DNA of 64,000 bases from Colletes latitarsis (Eukaryota > Arthropoda > Insecta > Hymenoptera > Colletidae): assembly GCF_051014445.1 (NCBI RefSeq), contig NC_135141.1, positions 8,990,001 through 9,054,000 of the forward strand. The letters run 5' to 3'. Under the pieces are notes generated by a model. The model was given only the letters and a program-made list of their open reading frames with translations, was not told the origin of the DNA and ran no database searches. Numbering within the stretch: the first letter of the stretch is position 1; each line of letters starts with the position of its first letter. The position numbers were made by a program, and so were the translations under genes. Shown in pieces: positions 26,284-39,151 of this stretch.

Positions 26284-29200
26284 ACGTAGTAATGTGGTAC
26301 CACACAGTAACAGTCAATTAAACCTGGTTTCGATCGATATTTTAGAGGATAAAACCGGTTAGGTCTGGGTTATGCCCGAATCTGGCTCATGATATTGCAT
26401 TTTCCGCATTCTTGTTGGCCAGATCCTGGGTTTTTTCGGGTTTGAATCACGTAGTAATGTGGTACCACACAGTAACAGTCAATTAAACCTGGTTTCGATC
26501 GATATTTTAGTCGGTAACACCGGTTAGGTCTGGGTTAGGTCTGGGTTATGCCCTCATCTGACTCATGATTTTGCATTTTTCGCATACTTGTTGGCCTGAT
26601 CCTGGGTTTTTTCGTGTTTGAATCACGTAGTAATGTGGTGCCACACTGATACAGACAAATAAAACTGGTTTCAATCAATATTTTATAGGATAACACCGAT
26701 TAGGACTGTGTTAGGTCTGGGATATGCCCGCACCTGGCTCATGATTTTGCCTTTTCCGCATACTCGTTGGCCAGATCCTGGGTTTCTTCGGGTTTGAATC
26801 ACGTAATAATGTGGTACCACAATGAAACAGTCAACTAAACCAGGTTTCGATCCATATTTTAGAGGATATCACCGGATAGGTCTGTGTTACGTCTGGGATA
26901 TGCCTGCATCTGGCTCTTGATTTTGCCTTGTCCGCAGACTTTTTGGCCAGATCCCGTGTTTGTTCTGGTTTCAATCACGTAGTAATGTGGTACCACCCTG
27001 AAGCACACATATAAACCTGGTTTCAATCAATATTTTATAGGATAACACCGGCTAGGTCTGGGTTTGATCTGGGTTATGCCCACATCTGGCTCATGATTTT
27101 GCCTTTTTCGCAAACTTGTTGGCCAGATCCTGGGTTTCTTCGGGTTTGAATCTCGTAATCATGTGGTACCACACTGAAGAAGTCAATTAAACCTGGTTTC
27201 GATCAATATTTTATAGGATAACACCGCTTAGGTCTGGGTTAGGTCTGGGTTATGCCCGGATCTGGCTCATGATTTTACCTTTCCCGCATACTTGTTGGCC
27301 AGATCCCGGGTTTTTTCTGGTTTGAATCACGTAGTAATGTGGTACCACATAGAAACAGACAAATAAACCTGTTTTCAATTAATATTTTATAGGATAACAC
27401 CGGTTAGGTCTGGGTTAGGTCTGGGATATGCCCGCATCTGGCTCACGATTTTGCCCTTTCCGCATTCTTGTTGGCCAGATCCTGGCTTTTACCGGGTGTG
27501 AATCACGTAGTAATGTGGTACCACACAGTGACAATCAATTAAACCTGGATTCGGTCAGTATTTTAGAGGATAACACAGGTTAGGTCTTGGTTAGGTCTGG
27601 TTTACGTCTGGGATATTCCCGCACCTGGCTCATGATTTTGCCTTTTTCGCAAACTTGTTGGCCAGATCCCGTGTGTTTTCTGGTTTCAATCACGTAGTAA
27701 TGTGGTACCACCCTGAAACAGACAAATGAACCTCGTTTCAATCAATATTTTATAGGATAATACCGGTTAGGTCTGGGTTAGGTCTGGGTTAGGTCTTGGT
27801 TGTGCCCGCATCTGGCTCATGATTTTGCATTTTTCGCAAACTTGTTGGCCTGATCCTGGGTTTTTTCGTGTTTGAATCACGTAGTAATGTGGTACCACAC
27901 TGAAGAAGTCAATTAAACCTGGTTTCGATCAATATTTTATAGGATAACATCGGTTAAGTCTGGGTTAGGTCTGGGTTATGCCCGCATCTGGCTCTTCATT
28001 TTGCCTTTTCCGCATTCTTGTTGGCCAGATCTCGGGTTTTTTCTGGTTTGAATCACGTAGTAATGTGGTACCACATAGAAACAGACAAATAAACCTGTTT
28101 TCAATTAATATTTTATAGGATAACATCGGTTAGGTCTGGGTTAGCTCTGGGTCATGCCCGGATCTGGCTTATTATTTTGCAGTTTCCGCATTCTTGTTGG
28201 CCAGATCCTTGGTTTTCTCTGGTTTGTATCACGTAGTAATGTGGTACCACATTGAAACAGTCAATTAAACCTGGCTTTGATCAATATTTTACAGGATAAT
28301 ACCGGATAGGTCTGGGTTATTTCAGGGTTATGCCCGCATCTGGCTCACGATTTTGCCTTTTCGGCATTCTTGTTGGCCAGATCCTTGGTTTTCTCTGGTT
28401 TGAATCACGTAGTAATGTGGTACCACACAGTAACAGTCAATTAAACCTGGCTTCGATCGATATTTTAGAGGATAAAACCGGTTAGGTCTGGGTTAGGTCT
28501 GTGTTATGCCCGCATCTGGCTCATGATTTTGCCTTTTCCGCATTCTTGTTTGCCAGAGCCTTGGTTTTCTCTGGTTTGTACCACGTAGTAATGTGGTACC
28601 ACATTGAAACTGTCAATTAAACATGCTTTCGATCAATATTTTACAGGATAAAACCGGTTAGATCTGGGTTAGGTCTGTGTTATGCCCGAATCTGGCTCAT
28701 GATTTTGCCTTTTCCGCATTCTTGTTGGCCAGATCCTGGGCTTTTTAGGGTTTGAACCACGTAGTAATGTGGTACCACATTGAAACTGTCAATTAAACGT
28801 GCTTTCGATCATTATTTTACAGGATAAAACCGGTTAGATCTGGGTTAGGTCTGTGTTATGCCCGAATCTGGCTCATGATTTTGCCTTTTCCGCATTCTTG
28901 TTGGCCAGATCCTGGGTTTTTTAGGGTTTGAATCACGTAGTAATGTGGTACCACACAGTAACAGTCAATTAAACCTGGTTTCGATCGATATTTTAGAGGA
29001 TAAAACCGGTTAGGTGTGGGTTAGGTCTGTGTTATGCCCGCATCTGGCTCATGATTTTGCCTTTTCGGCATTCTTGTTGGCCAGATCCTTGGTTTTCTCT
29101 GGTTTGAATTACGTAGTAATGTGGTACCACACTGAAACGGACAATTAAACCTGGTTTCGATCAATATTTTACTGGACAAAGACGGCTAGGTCTGGGTTAG

Positions 29201-32200
29201 TTCTGGGTTATGCCCGAATCTGGCTCATGATTTTGCCTTTCCGCATACTTATTGGCCAGATCCTGGGTTTTTTCTGGTTTGAATCACGTAGTAATGTGGT
29301 ACCACACAGTAACAGTCAATTAAACCTGGATCTGGTGAGTATTTTAGTCGGTAACACCGGTTAGGTCTGGGTTAGACCTGGGTTATGCCCGCATCTGGCC
29401 CATTATTTTGCCTTCTTCGCATACTTGTGGGCCAGAGCCTGGGTTTCTCCGGTTTGAATCATGTAGTAATGTGGTCCCACACAGTAACAGTCAATTAAAC
29501 CTGGATTCGGTCAGTATTGTAGAGGATAACACCGGTTAGGTCTAGGATAGGTCTGGGTCATGCCCGAATCTGGCTCATGATTTTGCCTTTTCCGCATTCT
29601 TGTTTGCCAGAGCCTTGGTTTTCGCTGGTTTGTATCACGTAGTAATGTGGTACCACATTGAAACAGTCAATTAAACCTGCTTTCGATCAATATTTTACAG
29701 GATAAAACCGGTTAGGGCTGGGTTAGGTCTGTGTTATGCCCGCATCTGGCTCATGATTTTGCCTTTTCGGCATTCTTGTTGGCCAGATCCTTGGTTATCT
29801 CTTGTTTGTATCACGTATTAATGTGGTACCACAGTGAAATAGACTATTAACCCTGGTTTCGATCAATAATTTAGAGGATAAATCCGCTTAAGACTGAGTT
29901 AGGTCTGGTTTATGCCCTCATCTGACTCATGATTTTGCCTTCTTCGCATACTTGTTGGCCAGATCCTGGGTTTTTTCGGGTTTGAATCACGTAGTAATGT
30001 GGTTCCACACAGTAGCAGCTAATTAAACCTGGATTCGGTCAATATTTTACAGGATAATACCGGTTAGGTCTGGGTTAGGTCTGGGTTATGCCCGCATCTG
30101 GCTCATGATTTTGCCTTCTTCGCATACTTGTTGGCCAGATCCTGGGTTTTTTCGGGTTTGAATCACGTACTAATGTGGTACCACCCAGTAACAGCTAATT
30201 AAAACTGGATTCGGTCAGTATTTTAGAAGATAACACCGGTTAGGTCTGGCTTAGGTCTGGGTTATGCCCGAATCTGGCTCATGAATTCGCCTTTTCCGCA
30301 TACTTATTGGCCAGATCCTGGGTTTTTTCGGGTTTGAATCATGTAGTAATGTGGTACCACACAGTAACAGTCAATTAAACCTGGATTCGGTCAGTATTTT
30401 AGAGGATAACACTGGTTAGGTATGGGATAGGTCTGGGTCATGCCCGAATCTGGCTAATGATTTTGCCTTTTCCGCATTCTTGTTTGCCAGATCCTGGGTT
30501 TTTTCGGGTTTGAATCATGTAGTAATGTGGTACCACACAGTAACAGTCAATTAAACCTGGATTCGGTCAGTATTTTAGAGGATAACACTGGTTAGGTATG
30601 GGATAGGTCTGGGTCATGCCCGAATCTGGCTCATGATTTTGCCTTTTCCGCATTCTTGTTTGCCAGAGCCTTGGTGTTCTCTGGTTTGTACCACGTAGTA
30701 ATGTGGTACCACATTGAAACAGTCAATTAAACCTGCTTTCCATCAATATTTTACAGGATAAAACCGGTTAGGTCTGGGTTAGGTCTGTGTTATGCCCGCA
30801 TCTGGCTCATGATTTTGCCTTTTCTGCATTCTTGTTGGCCAGATCCTTGGTTTTCTCTGGTTTGAATTACGTAGTAATGTGGTACCACACTGAAACGGAC
30901 AATTAAACCTGGTTTCGATCAATATTTTACAGGACAAAACCGGCTATGTCTGGGTTAGGTCTGGGTTATGCCCGAATCTGGCTCATGATTTTGCCTTTCC
31001 GCATACTTATTGGCCAGATCCTGGGTTTTTTCTGGTTTGAATCACGTAGTAATGTGGTACCACATAGTAACAGTCAATTAAACCTGGATCCGGTCAGTAT
31101 TTTAGTCGGTAACACCGGTTAGGTCTAGGATAGGTCTGGGTCATGCCCGAATCTGGTTCATGATTTTGCCTTTTCCGCATTCTTGTTTACCAGAGCCTTG
31201 GTTTTCTCTGGTTTGTATCACGTAGTAATGCGGTACCACATTGAAACAGTCAATTAAACCTGCTTTCGATCAATATTTTACAGGATAAAACCGGTTAGGT
31301 CTGGGTTAGGTCTGTGTTATGCCCGCATCTGGCTCATGATTTTGCCTTTTCGGCATTCATGTTGGCCAGATCCTTGGTTTTCTCTGGTTTGAATCACGTA
31401 GTAATGTGGTACCACACTGAAACAGACTATTAAACCTGGTTTCGATCAATAATTTAGAGGATAAATCCGCTTAAGACTGAGTTAGGTCTGGTTTATGCCC
31501 TCATCTGACTCATGATTTTGCCTTCTTCGCATACTTGTTGGCCAGATCCTGGGTTTTTTCGGGTTTGAATCACGTAGTAATGTGGTACCACACAGTAACA
31601 GCTAATTAAACCTGGATTCGATCAGTATTTTAGAGGATAACACCGGTTAGGTCTGGGCTAGATCTGGGTTATGCCCGAATCTGGCTCATACTTTTGCCTT
31701 TTCCGCATACTTATTGGCCAGATCCTGGGTTTTTTCGGGTTTGAATCACGTAGTAATGTGGTACCACACAGTAGCAGCTAATTAAACCTGGATTCGGTCA
31801 GTATTTTAGAGGATAATAGTGGTTAGGTCTGGGTTAGGTCTGGGTCATGCCCGAATCTGGCTCATGATTTTGCCTTTTCCGCATACTTATTGGCCAGATC
31901 CTGAGTTTTTTCGGGTTTGCATCACGTAGTAATGTGGTACCACATAGTAACAATCAACTAAACCTGGATTCGGGCAGTATTTTAGTCGGTAACACCGGTA
32001 GGGTCTGGGTTAGGCCTGGGTTATGCCCGCATCTGACTCATAAAGTTGCCTTTTCCGCATTCTTGTTGGCCAGATCCTTGGTTTTCTCTGGTTTGAATTA
32101 CGTAGTAATGTGGTACCACACTGAAACGGACAATTAAACCTGGTTTCGATCAATATTTTCCAGGACAAAACCGGCTAGGTCTGGGTTAGGACTGGGTTAT

Positions 32201-32452
32201 GCCCTCATCTGACATATGATTTTGCCTTCTTCGCATACTTGTTGGGGAGATCCTGGGTTTTTCTCGGGTTTGAATCACGTAGTAATGTGGTACCACACAG
32301 TAAAAGTCAATTAAACCTGGATTCGGTCAGTATTATAGAGGATAACACCGGTTAGATCTGGGTTAGGTCTGTGTTATGCCCGAATCTGGCTCATGATTTT
32401 GCCTTTTCCGCATTCTTGTTGGCCAGATCCTGGGTTTTTTAGGGTTTGAATC
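26284..32452 (+). repeat. 6,169 bp tandem duplication, unit A (about 35 monomers)
   Basis: Unit A is directly followed by unit B at an offset of 6,169 bp. Ten or more sampled stretches throughout the unit showed no difference between A and B, including rare variants such as CTTATTATTTTGCAGTTTCC (near 28,168 and 34,337), TGGTCCCACACAG and GGTTATCTCTTGTTTG. On the left, identity breaks down at about 26,283, where A follows TCTGGTTTGAATTACG and B follows TAGGGTTTGAATCACG. The comparison was by eye and not exhaustive. The unit contains a copy of the 'TTATAGG' subfamily. Confidence 0.9.
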
Positions 32453-35400
32453 ACGTAGTAATGTGGTACCACACAGTAACAGTCAATTAAACCTGGTTTC
32501 GATCGATATTTTAGAGGATAAAACCGGTTAGGTCTGGGTTATGCCCGAATCTGGCTCATGATATTGCATTTTCCGCATTCTTGTTGGCCAGATCCTGGGT
32601 TTTTTCGGGTTTGAATCACGTAGTAATGTGGTACCACACAGTAACAGTCAATTAAACCTGGTTTCGATCGATATTTTAGTCGGTAACACCGGTTAGGTCT
32701 GGGTTAGGTCTGGGTTATGCCCTCATCTGACTCATGATTTTGCATTTTTCGCATACTTGTTGGCCTGATCCTGGGTTTTTTCGTGTTTGAATCACGTAGT
32801 AATGTGGTGCCACACTGATACAGACAAATAAAACTGGTTTCAATCAATATTTTATAGGATAACACCGATTAGGACTGTGTTAGGTCTGGGATATGCCCGC
32901 ACCTGGCTCATGATTTTGCCTTTTCCGCATACTCGTTGGCCAGATCCTGGGTTTCTTCGGGTTTGAATCACGTAATAATGTGGTACCACAATGAAACAGT
33001 CAACTAAACCAGGTTTCGATCCATATTTTAGAGGATATCACCGGATAGGTCTGTGTTACGTCTGGGATATGCCTGCATCTGGCTCTTGATTTTGCCTTGT
33101 CCGCAGACTTTTTGGCCAGATCCCGTGTTTGTTCTGGTTTCAATCACGTAGTAATGTGGTACCACCCTGAAGCACACATATAAACCTGGTTTCAATCAAT
33201 ATTTTATAGGATAACACCGGCTAGGTCTGGGTTTGATCTGGGTTATGCCCACATCTGGCTCATGATTTTGCCTTTTTCGCAAACTTGTTGGCCAGATCCT
33301 GGGTTTCTTCGGGTTTGAATCTCGTAATCATGTGGTACCACACTGAAGAAGTCAATTAAACCTGGTTTCGATCAATATTTTATAGGATAACACCGCTTAG
33401 GTCTGGGTTAGGTCTGGGTTATGCCCGGATCTGGCTCATGATTTTACCTTTCCCGCATACTTGTTGGCCAGATCCCGGGTTTTTTCTGGTTTGAATCACG
33501 TAGTAATGTGGTACCACATAGAAACAGACAAATAAACCTGTTTTCAATTAATATTTTATAGGATAACACCGGTTAGGTCTGGGTTAGGTCTGGGATATGC
33601 CCGCATCTGGCTCACGATTTTGCCCTTTCCGCATTCTTGTTGGCCAGATCCTGGCTTTTACCGGGTGTGAATCACGTAGTAATGTGGTACCACACAGTGA
33701 CAATCAATTAAACCTGGATTCGGTCAGTATTTTAGAGGATAACACAGGTTAGGTCTTGGTTAGGTCTGGTTTACGTCTGGGATATTCCCGCACCTGGCTC
33801 ATGATTTTGCCTTTTTCGCAAACTTGTTGGCCAGATCCCGTGTGTTTTCTGGTTTCAATCACGTAGTAATGTGGTACCACCCTGAAACAGACAAATGAAC
33901 CTCGTTTCAATCAATATTTTATAGGATAATACCGGTTAGGTCTGGGTTAGGTCTGGGTTAGGTCTTGGTTGTGCCCGCATCTGGCTCATGATTTTGCATT
34001 TTTCGCAAACTTGTTGGCCTGATCCTGGGTTTTTTCGTGTTTGAATCACGTAGTAATGTGGTACCACACTGAAGAAGTCAATTAAACCTGGTTTCGATCA
34101 ATATTTTATAGGATAACATCGGTTAAGTCTGGGTTAGGTCTGGGTTATGCCCGCATCTGGCTCTTCATTTTGCCTTTTCCGCATTCTTGTTGGCCAGATC
34201 TCGGGTTTTTTCTGGTTTGAATCACGTAGTAATGTGGTACCACATAGAAACAGACAAATAAACCTGTTTTCAATTAATATTTTATAGGATAACATCGGTT
34301 AGGTCTGGGTTAGCTCTGGGTCATGCCCGGATCTGGCTTATTATTTTGCAGTTTCCGCATTCTTGTTGGCCAGATCCTTGGTTTTCTCTGGTTTGTATCA
34401 CGTAGTAATGTGGTACCACATTGAAACAGTCAATTAAACCTGGCTTTGATCAATATTTTACAGGATAATACCGGATAGGTCTGGGTTATTTCAGGGTTAT
34501 GCCCGCATCTGGCTCACGATTTTGCCTTTTCGGCATTCTTGTTGGCCAGATCCTTGGTTTTCTCTGGTTTGAATCACGTAGTAATGTGGTACCACACAGT
34601 AACAGTCAATTAAACCTGGCTTCGATCGATATTTTAGAGGATAAAACCGGTTAGGTCTGGGTTAGGTCTGTGTTATGCCCGCATCTGGCTCATGATTTTG
34701 CCTTTTCCGCATTCTTGTTTGCCAGAGCCTTGGTTTTCTCTGGTTTGTACCACGTAGTAATGTGGTACCACATTGAAACTGTCAATTAAACATGCTTTCG
34801 ATCAATATTTTACAGGATAAAACCGGTTAGATCTGGGTTAGGTCTGTGTTATGCCCGAATCTGGCTCATGATTTTGCCTTTTCCGCATTCTTGTTGGCCA
34901 GATCCTGGGCTTTTTAGGGTTTGAACCACGTAGTAATGTGGTACCACATTGAAACTGTCAATTAAACGTGCTTTCGATCATTATTTTACAGGATAAAACC
35001 GGTTAGATCTGGGTTAGGTCTGTGTTATGCCCGAATCTGGCTCATGATTTTGCCTTTTCCGCATTCTTGTTGGCCAGATCCTGGGTTTTTTAGGGTTTGA
35101 ATCACGTAGTAATGTGGTACCACACAGTAACAGTCAATTAAACCTGGTTTCGATCGATATTTTAGAGGATAAAACCGGTTAGGTGTGGGTTAGGTCTGTG
35201 TTATGCCCGCATCTGGCTCATGATTTTGCCTTTTCGGCATTCTTGTTGGCCAGATCCTTGGTTTTCTCTGGTTTGAATTACGTAGTAATGTGGTACCACA
35301 CTGAAACGGACAATTAAACCTGGTTTCGATCAATATTTTACTGGACAAAGACGGCTAGGTCTGGGTTAGTTCTGGGTTATGCCCGAATCTGGCTCATGAT

Positions 35401-38400
35401 TTTGCCTTTCCGCATACTTATTGGCCAGATCCTGGGTTTTTTCTGGTTTGAATCACGTAGTAATGTGGTACCACACAGTAACAGTCAATTAAACCTGGAT
35501 CTGGTGAGTATTTTAGTCGGTAACACCGGTTAGGTCTGGGTTAGACCTGGGTTATGCCCGCATCTGGCCCATTATTTTGCCTTCTTCGCATACTTGTGGG
35601 CCAGAGCCTGGGTTTCTCCGGTTTGAATCATGTAGTAATGTGGTCCCACACAGTAACAGTCAATTAAACCTGGATTCGGTCAGTATTGTAGAGGATAACA
35701 CCGGTTAGGTCTAGGATAGGTCTGGGTCATGCCCGAATCTGGCTCATGATTTTGCCTTTTCCGCATTCTTGTTTGCCAGAGCCTTGGTTTTCGCTGGTTT
35801 GTATCACGTAGTAATGTGGTACCACATTGAAACAGTCAATTAAACCTGCTTTCGATCAATATTTTACAGGATAAAACCGGTTAGGGCTGGGTTAGGTCTG
35901 TGTTATGCCCGCATCTGGCTCATGATTTTGCCTTTTCGGCATTCTTGTTGGCCAGATCCTTGGTTATCTCTTGTTTGTATCACGTATTAATGTGGTACCA
36001 CAGTGAAATAGACTATTAACCCTGGTTTCGATCAATAATTTAGAGGATAAATCCGCTTAAGACTGAGTTAGGTCTGGTTTATGCCCTCATCTGACTCATG
36101 ATTTTGCCTTCTTCGCATACTTGTTGGCCAGATCCTGGGTTTTTTCGGGTTTGAATCACGTAGTAATGTGGTTCCACACAGTAGCAGCTAATTAAACCTG
36201 GATTCGGTCAATATTTTACAGGATAATACCGGTTAGGTCTGGGTTAGGTCTGGGTTATGCCCGCATCTGGCTCATGATTTTGCCTTCTTCGCATACTTGT
36301 TGGCCAGATCCTGGGTTTTTTCGGGTTTGAATCACGTACTAATGTGGTACCACCCAGTAACAGCTAATTAAAACTGGATTCGGTCAGTATTTTAGAAGAT
36401 AACACCGGTTAGGTCTGGCTTAGGTCTGGGTTATGCCCGAATCTGGCTCATGAATTCGCCTTTTCCGCATACTTATTGGCCAGATCCTGGGTTTTTTCGG
36501 GTTTGAATCATGTAGTAATGTGGTACCACACAGTAACAGTCAATTAAACCTGGATTCGGTCAGTATTTTAGAGGATAACACTGGTTAGGTATGGGATAGG
36601 TCTGGGTCATGCCCGAATCTGGCTAATGATTTTGCCTTTTCCGCATTCTTGTTTGCCAGATCCTGGGTTTTTTCGGGTTTGAATCATGTAGTAATGTGGT
36701 ACCACACAGTAACAGTCAATTAAACCTGGATTCGGTCAGTATTTTAGAGGATAACACTGGTTAGGTATGGGATAGGTCTGGGTCATGCCCGAATCTGGCT
36801 CATGATTTTGCCTTTTCCGCATTCTTGTTTGCCAGAGCCTTGGTGTTCTCTGGTTTGTACCACGTAGTAATGTGGTACCACATTGAAACAGTCAATTAAA
36901 CCTGCTTTCCATCAATATTTTACAGGATAAAACCGGTTAGGTCTGGGTTAGGTCTGTGTTATGCCCGCATCTGGCTCATGATTTTGCCTTTTCTGCATTC
37001 TTGTTGGCCAGATCCTTGGTTTTCTCTGGTTTGAATTACGTAGTAATGTGGTACCACACTGAAACGGACAATTAAACCTGGTTTCGATCAATATTTTACA
37101 GGACAAAACCGGCTATGTCTGGGTTAGGTCTGGGTTATGCCCGAATCTGGCTCATGATTTTGCCTTTCCGCATACTTATTGGCCAGATCCTGGGTTTTTT
37201 CTGGTTTGAATCACGTAGTAATGTGGTACCACATAGTAACAGTCAATTAAACCTGGATCCGGTCAGTATTTTAGTCGGTAACACCGGTTAGGTCTAGGAT
37301 AGGTCTGGGTCATGCCCGAATCTGGTTCATGATTTTGCCTTTTCCGCATTCTTGTTTACCAGAGCCTTGGTTTTCTCTGGTTTGTATCACGTAGTAATGC
37401 GGTACCACATTGAAACAGTCAATTAAACCTGCTTTCGATCAATATTTTACAGGATAAAACCGGTTAGGTCTGGGTTAGGTCTGTGTTATGCCCGCATCTG
37501 GCTCATGATTTTGCCTTTTCGGCATTCATGTTGGCCAGATCCTTGGTTTTCTCTGGTTTGAATCACGTAGTAATGTGGTACCACACTGAAACAGACTATT
37601 AAACCTGGTTTCGATCAATAATTTAGAGGATAAATCCGCTTAAGACTGAGTTAGGTCTGGTTTATGCCCTCATCTGACTCATGATTTTGCCTTCTTCGCA
37701 TACTTGTTGGCCAGATCCTGGGTTTTTTCGGGTTTGAATCACGTAGTAATGTGGTACCACACAGTAACAGCTAATTAAACCTGGATTCGATCAGTATTTT
37801 AGAGGATAACACCGGTTAGGTCTGGGCTAGATCTGGGTTATGCCCGAATCTGGCTCATACTTTTGCCTTTTCCGCATACTTATTGGCCAGATCCTGGGTT
37901 TTTTCGGGTTTGAATCACGTAGTAATGTGGTACCACACAGTAGCAGCTAATTAAACCTGGATTCGGTCAGTATTTTAGAGGATAATAGTGGTTAGGTCTG
38001 GGTTAGGTCTGGGTCATGCCCGAATCTGGCTCATGATTTTGCCTTTTCCGCATACTTATTGGCCAGATCCTGAGTTTTTTCGGGTTTGCATCACGTAGTA
38101 ATGTGGTACCACATAGTAACAATCAACTAAACCTGGATTCGGGCAGTATTTTAGTCGGTAACACCGGTAGGGTCTGGGTTAGGCCTGGGTTATGCCCGCA
38201 TCTGACTCATAAAGTTGCCTTTTCCGCATTCTTGTTGGCCAGATCCTTGGTTTTCTCTGGTTTGAATTACGTAGTAATGTGGTACCACACTGAAACGGAC
38301 AATTAAACCTGGTTTCGATCAATATTTTCCAGGACAAAACCGGCTAGGTCTGGGTTAGGACTGGGTTATGCCCTCATCTGACATATGATTTTGCCTTCTT

Positions 38401-38621
38401 CGCATACTTGTTGGGGAGATCCTGGGTTTTTCTCGGGTTTGAATCACGTAGTAATGTGGTACCACACAGTAAAAGTCAATTAAACCTGGATTCGGTCAGT
38501 ATTATAGAGGATAACACCGGTTAGATCTGGGTTAGGTCTGTGTTATGCCCGAATCTGGCTCATGATTTTGCCTTTTCCGCATTCTTGTTGGCCAGATCCT
38601 GGGTTTTTTAGGGTTTGAATC
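32453..38621 (+). repeat. 6,169 bp tandem duplication, unit B
   Basis: This is the second unit of the 35-monomer duplication. Similarity to unit A extends slightly beyond the nominal end, to about 38,708, where GGGTTAGGTCTGTG replaces the single-unit GGGTTATGCCCG seen at the start of unit B. That overlap of roughly 90 bp is what an unequal exchange between misaligned monomers would leave. Part of unit B (from about 35,631) was later copied again as the 39.15-42.66 kb block. Confidence 0.9.
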
Positions 38622-39140
38622 ACGTAGTAATGTGGTACCACACAGTAACAGTCAATTAAACCTGGTTTCGATCGATATTTTAGAGGATAAAACCGGTTAG
38701 GTCTGGGTTAGGTCTGTGTTATGCCCGCATCTGGCTCATGATTTTGCCTTTTCGGCATTCTTGTTGGCCAGATCCTTGGTTTTCTCTGGTTTGAATTACG
38801 TAGTAATGTGGTACCACACTGAAACGGACAATTAAACCTGGTTTCGATCAATATTTTACAGGACAAAACCGGCTAGGTCTGGGTTAGGACTGGGTTATGC
38901 CCCCATCTGACATATGATTTTGCCTTCTTCGCATACTTGTTGGGGAGATCCTGGGTTTTTCTCGGGTTTGAATCACGTAGTAATGTGGTACCACACAGTA
39001 AAAGTCAATTAAACCTGGATTCGGTCAGTATTATAGAGGATAACACCGGTTAGATCTGGGTTAGGTCTGTGTTATGCCCGAATCTGGCTCATGATTTTGC
39101 CTTTTCCGCATTCTTGTTGGCCAGATCCTGGGTTTTTTGG
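38224..39140 (+). repeat. 529 bp (3-monomer) tandem duplication, second unit cut short
   Basis: GAAACGGACAATTAAACC is found at 38,292 and 38,821, and the following variants match in order: GACATATGATTTTGCC, TTGTTGGGGAGATCC, TTTTTCTCGGGTTTG, CAGTAAAAGTCAATT and GTATTATAGAGG. The period is 529 bp. The second unit ends at about 39,140, at the junction with the next duplicated block. One visible difference is CCCTCATCTGACATATG against CCCCCATCTGACATATG. Confidence 0.82.
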
Positions 39141-39151
39141 GGTTTGAATCA

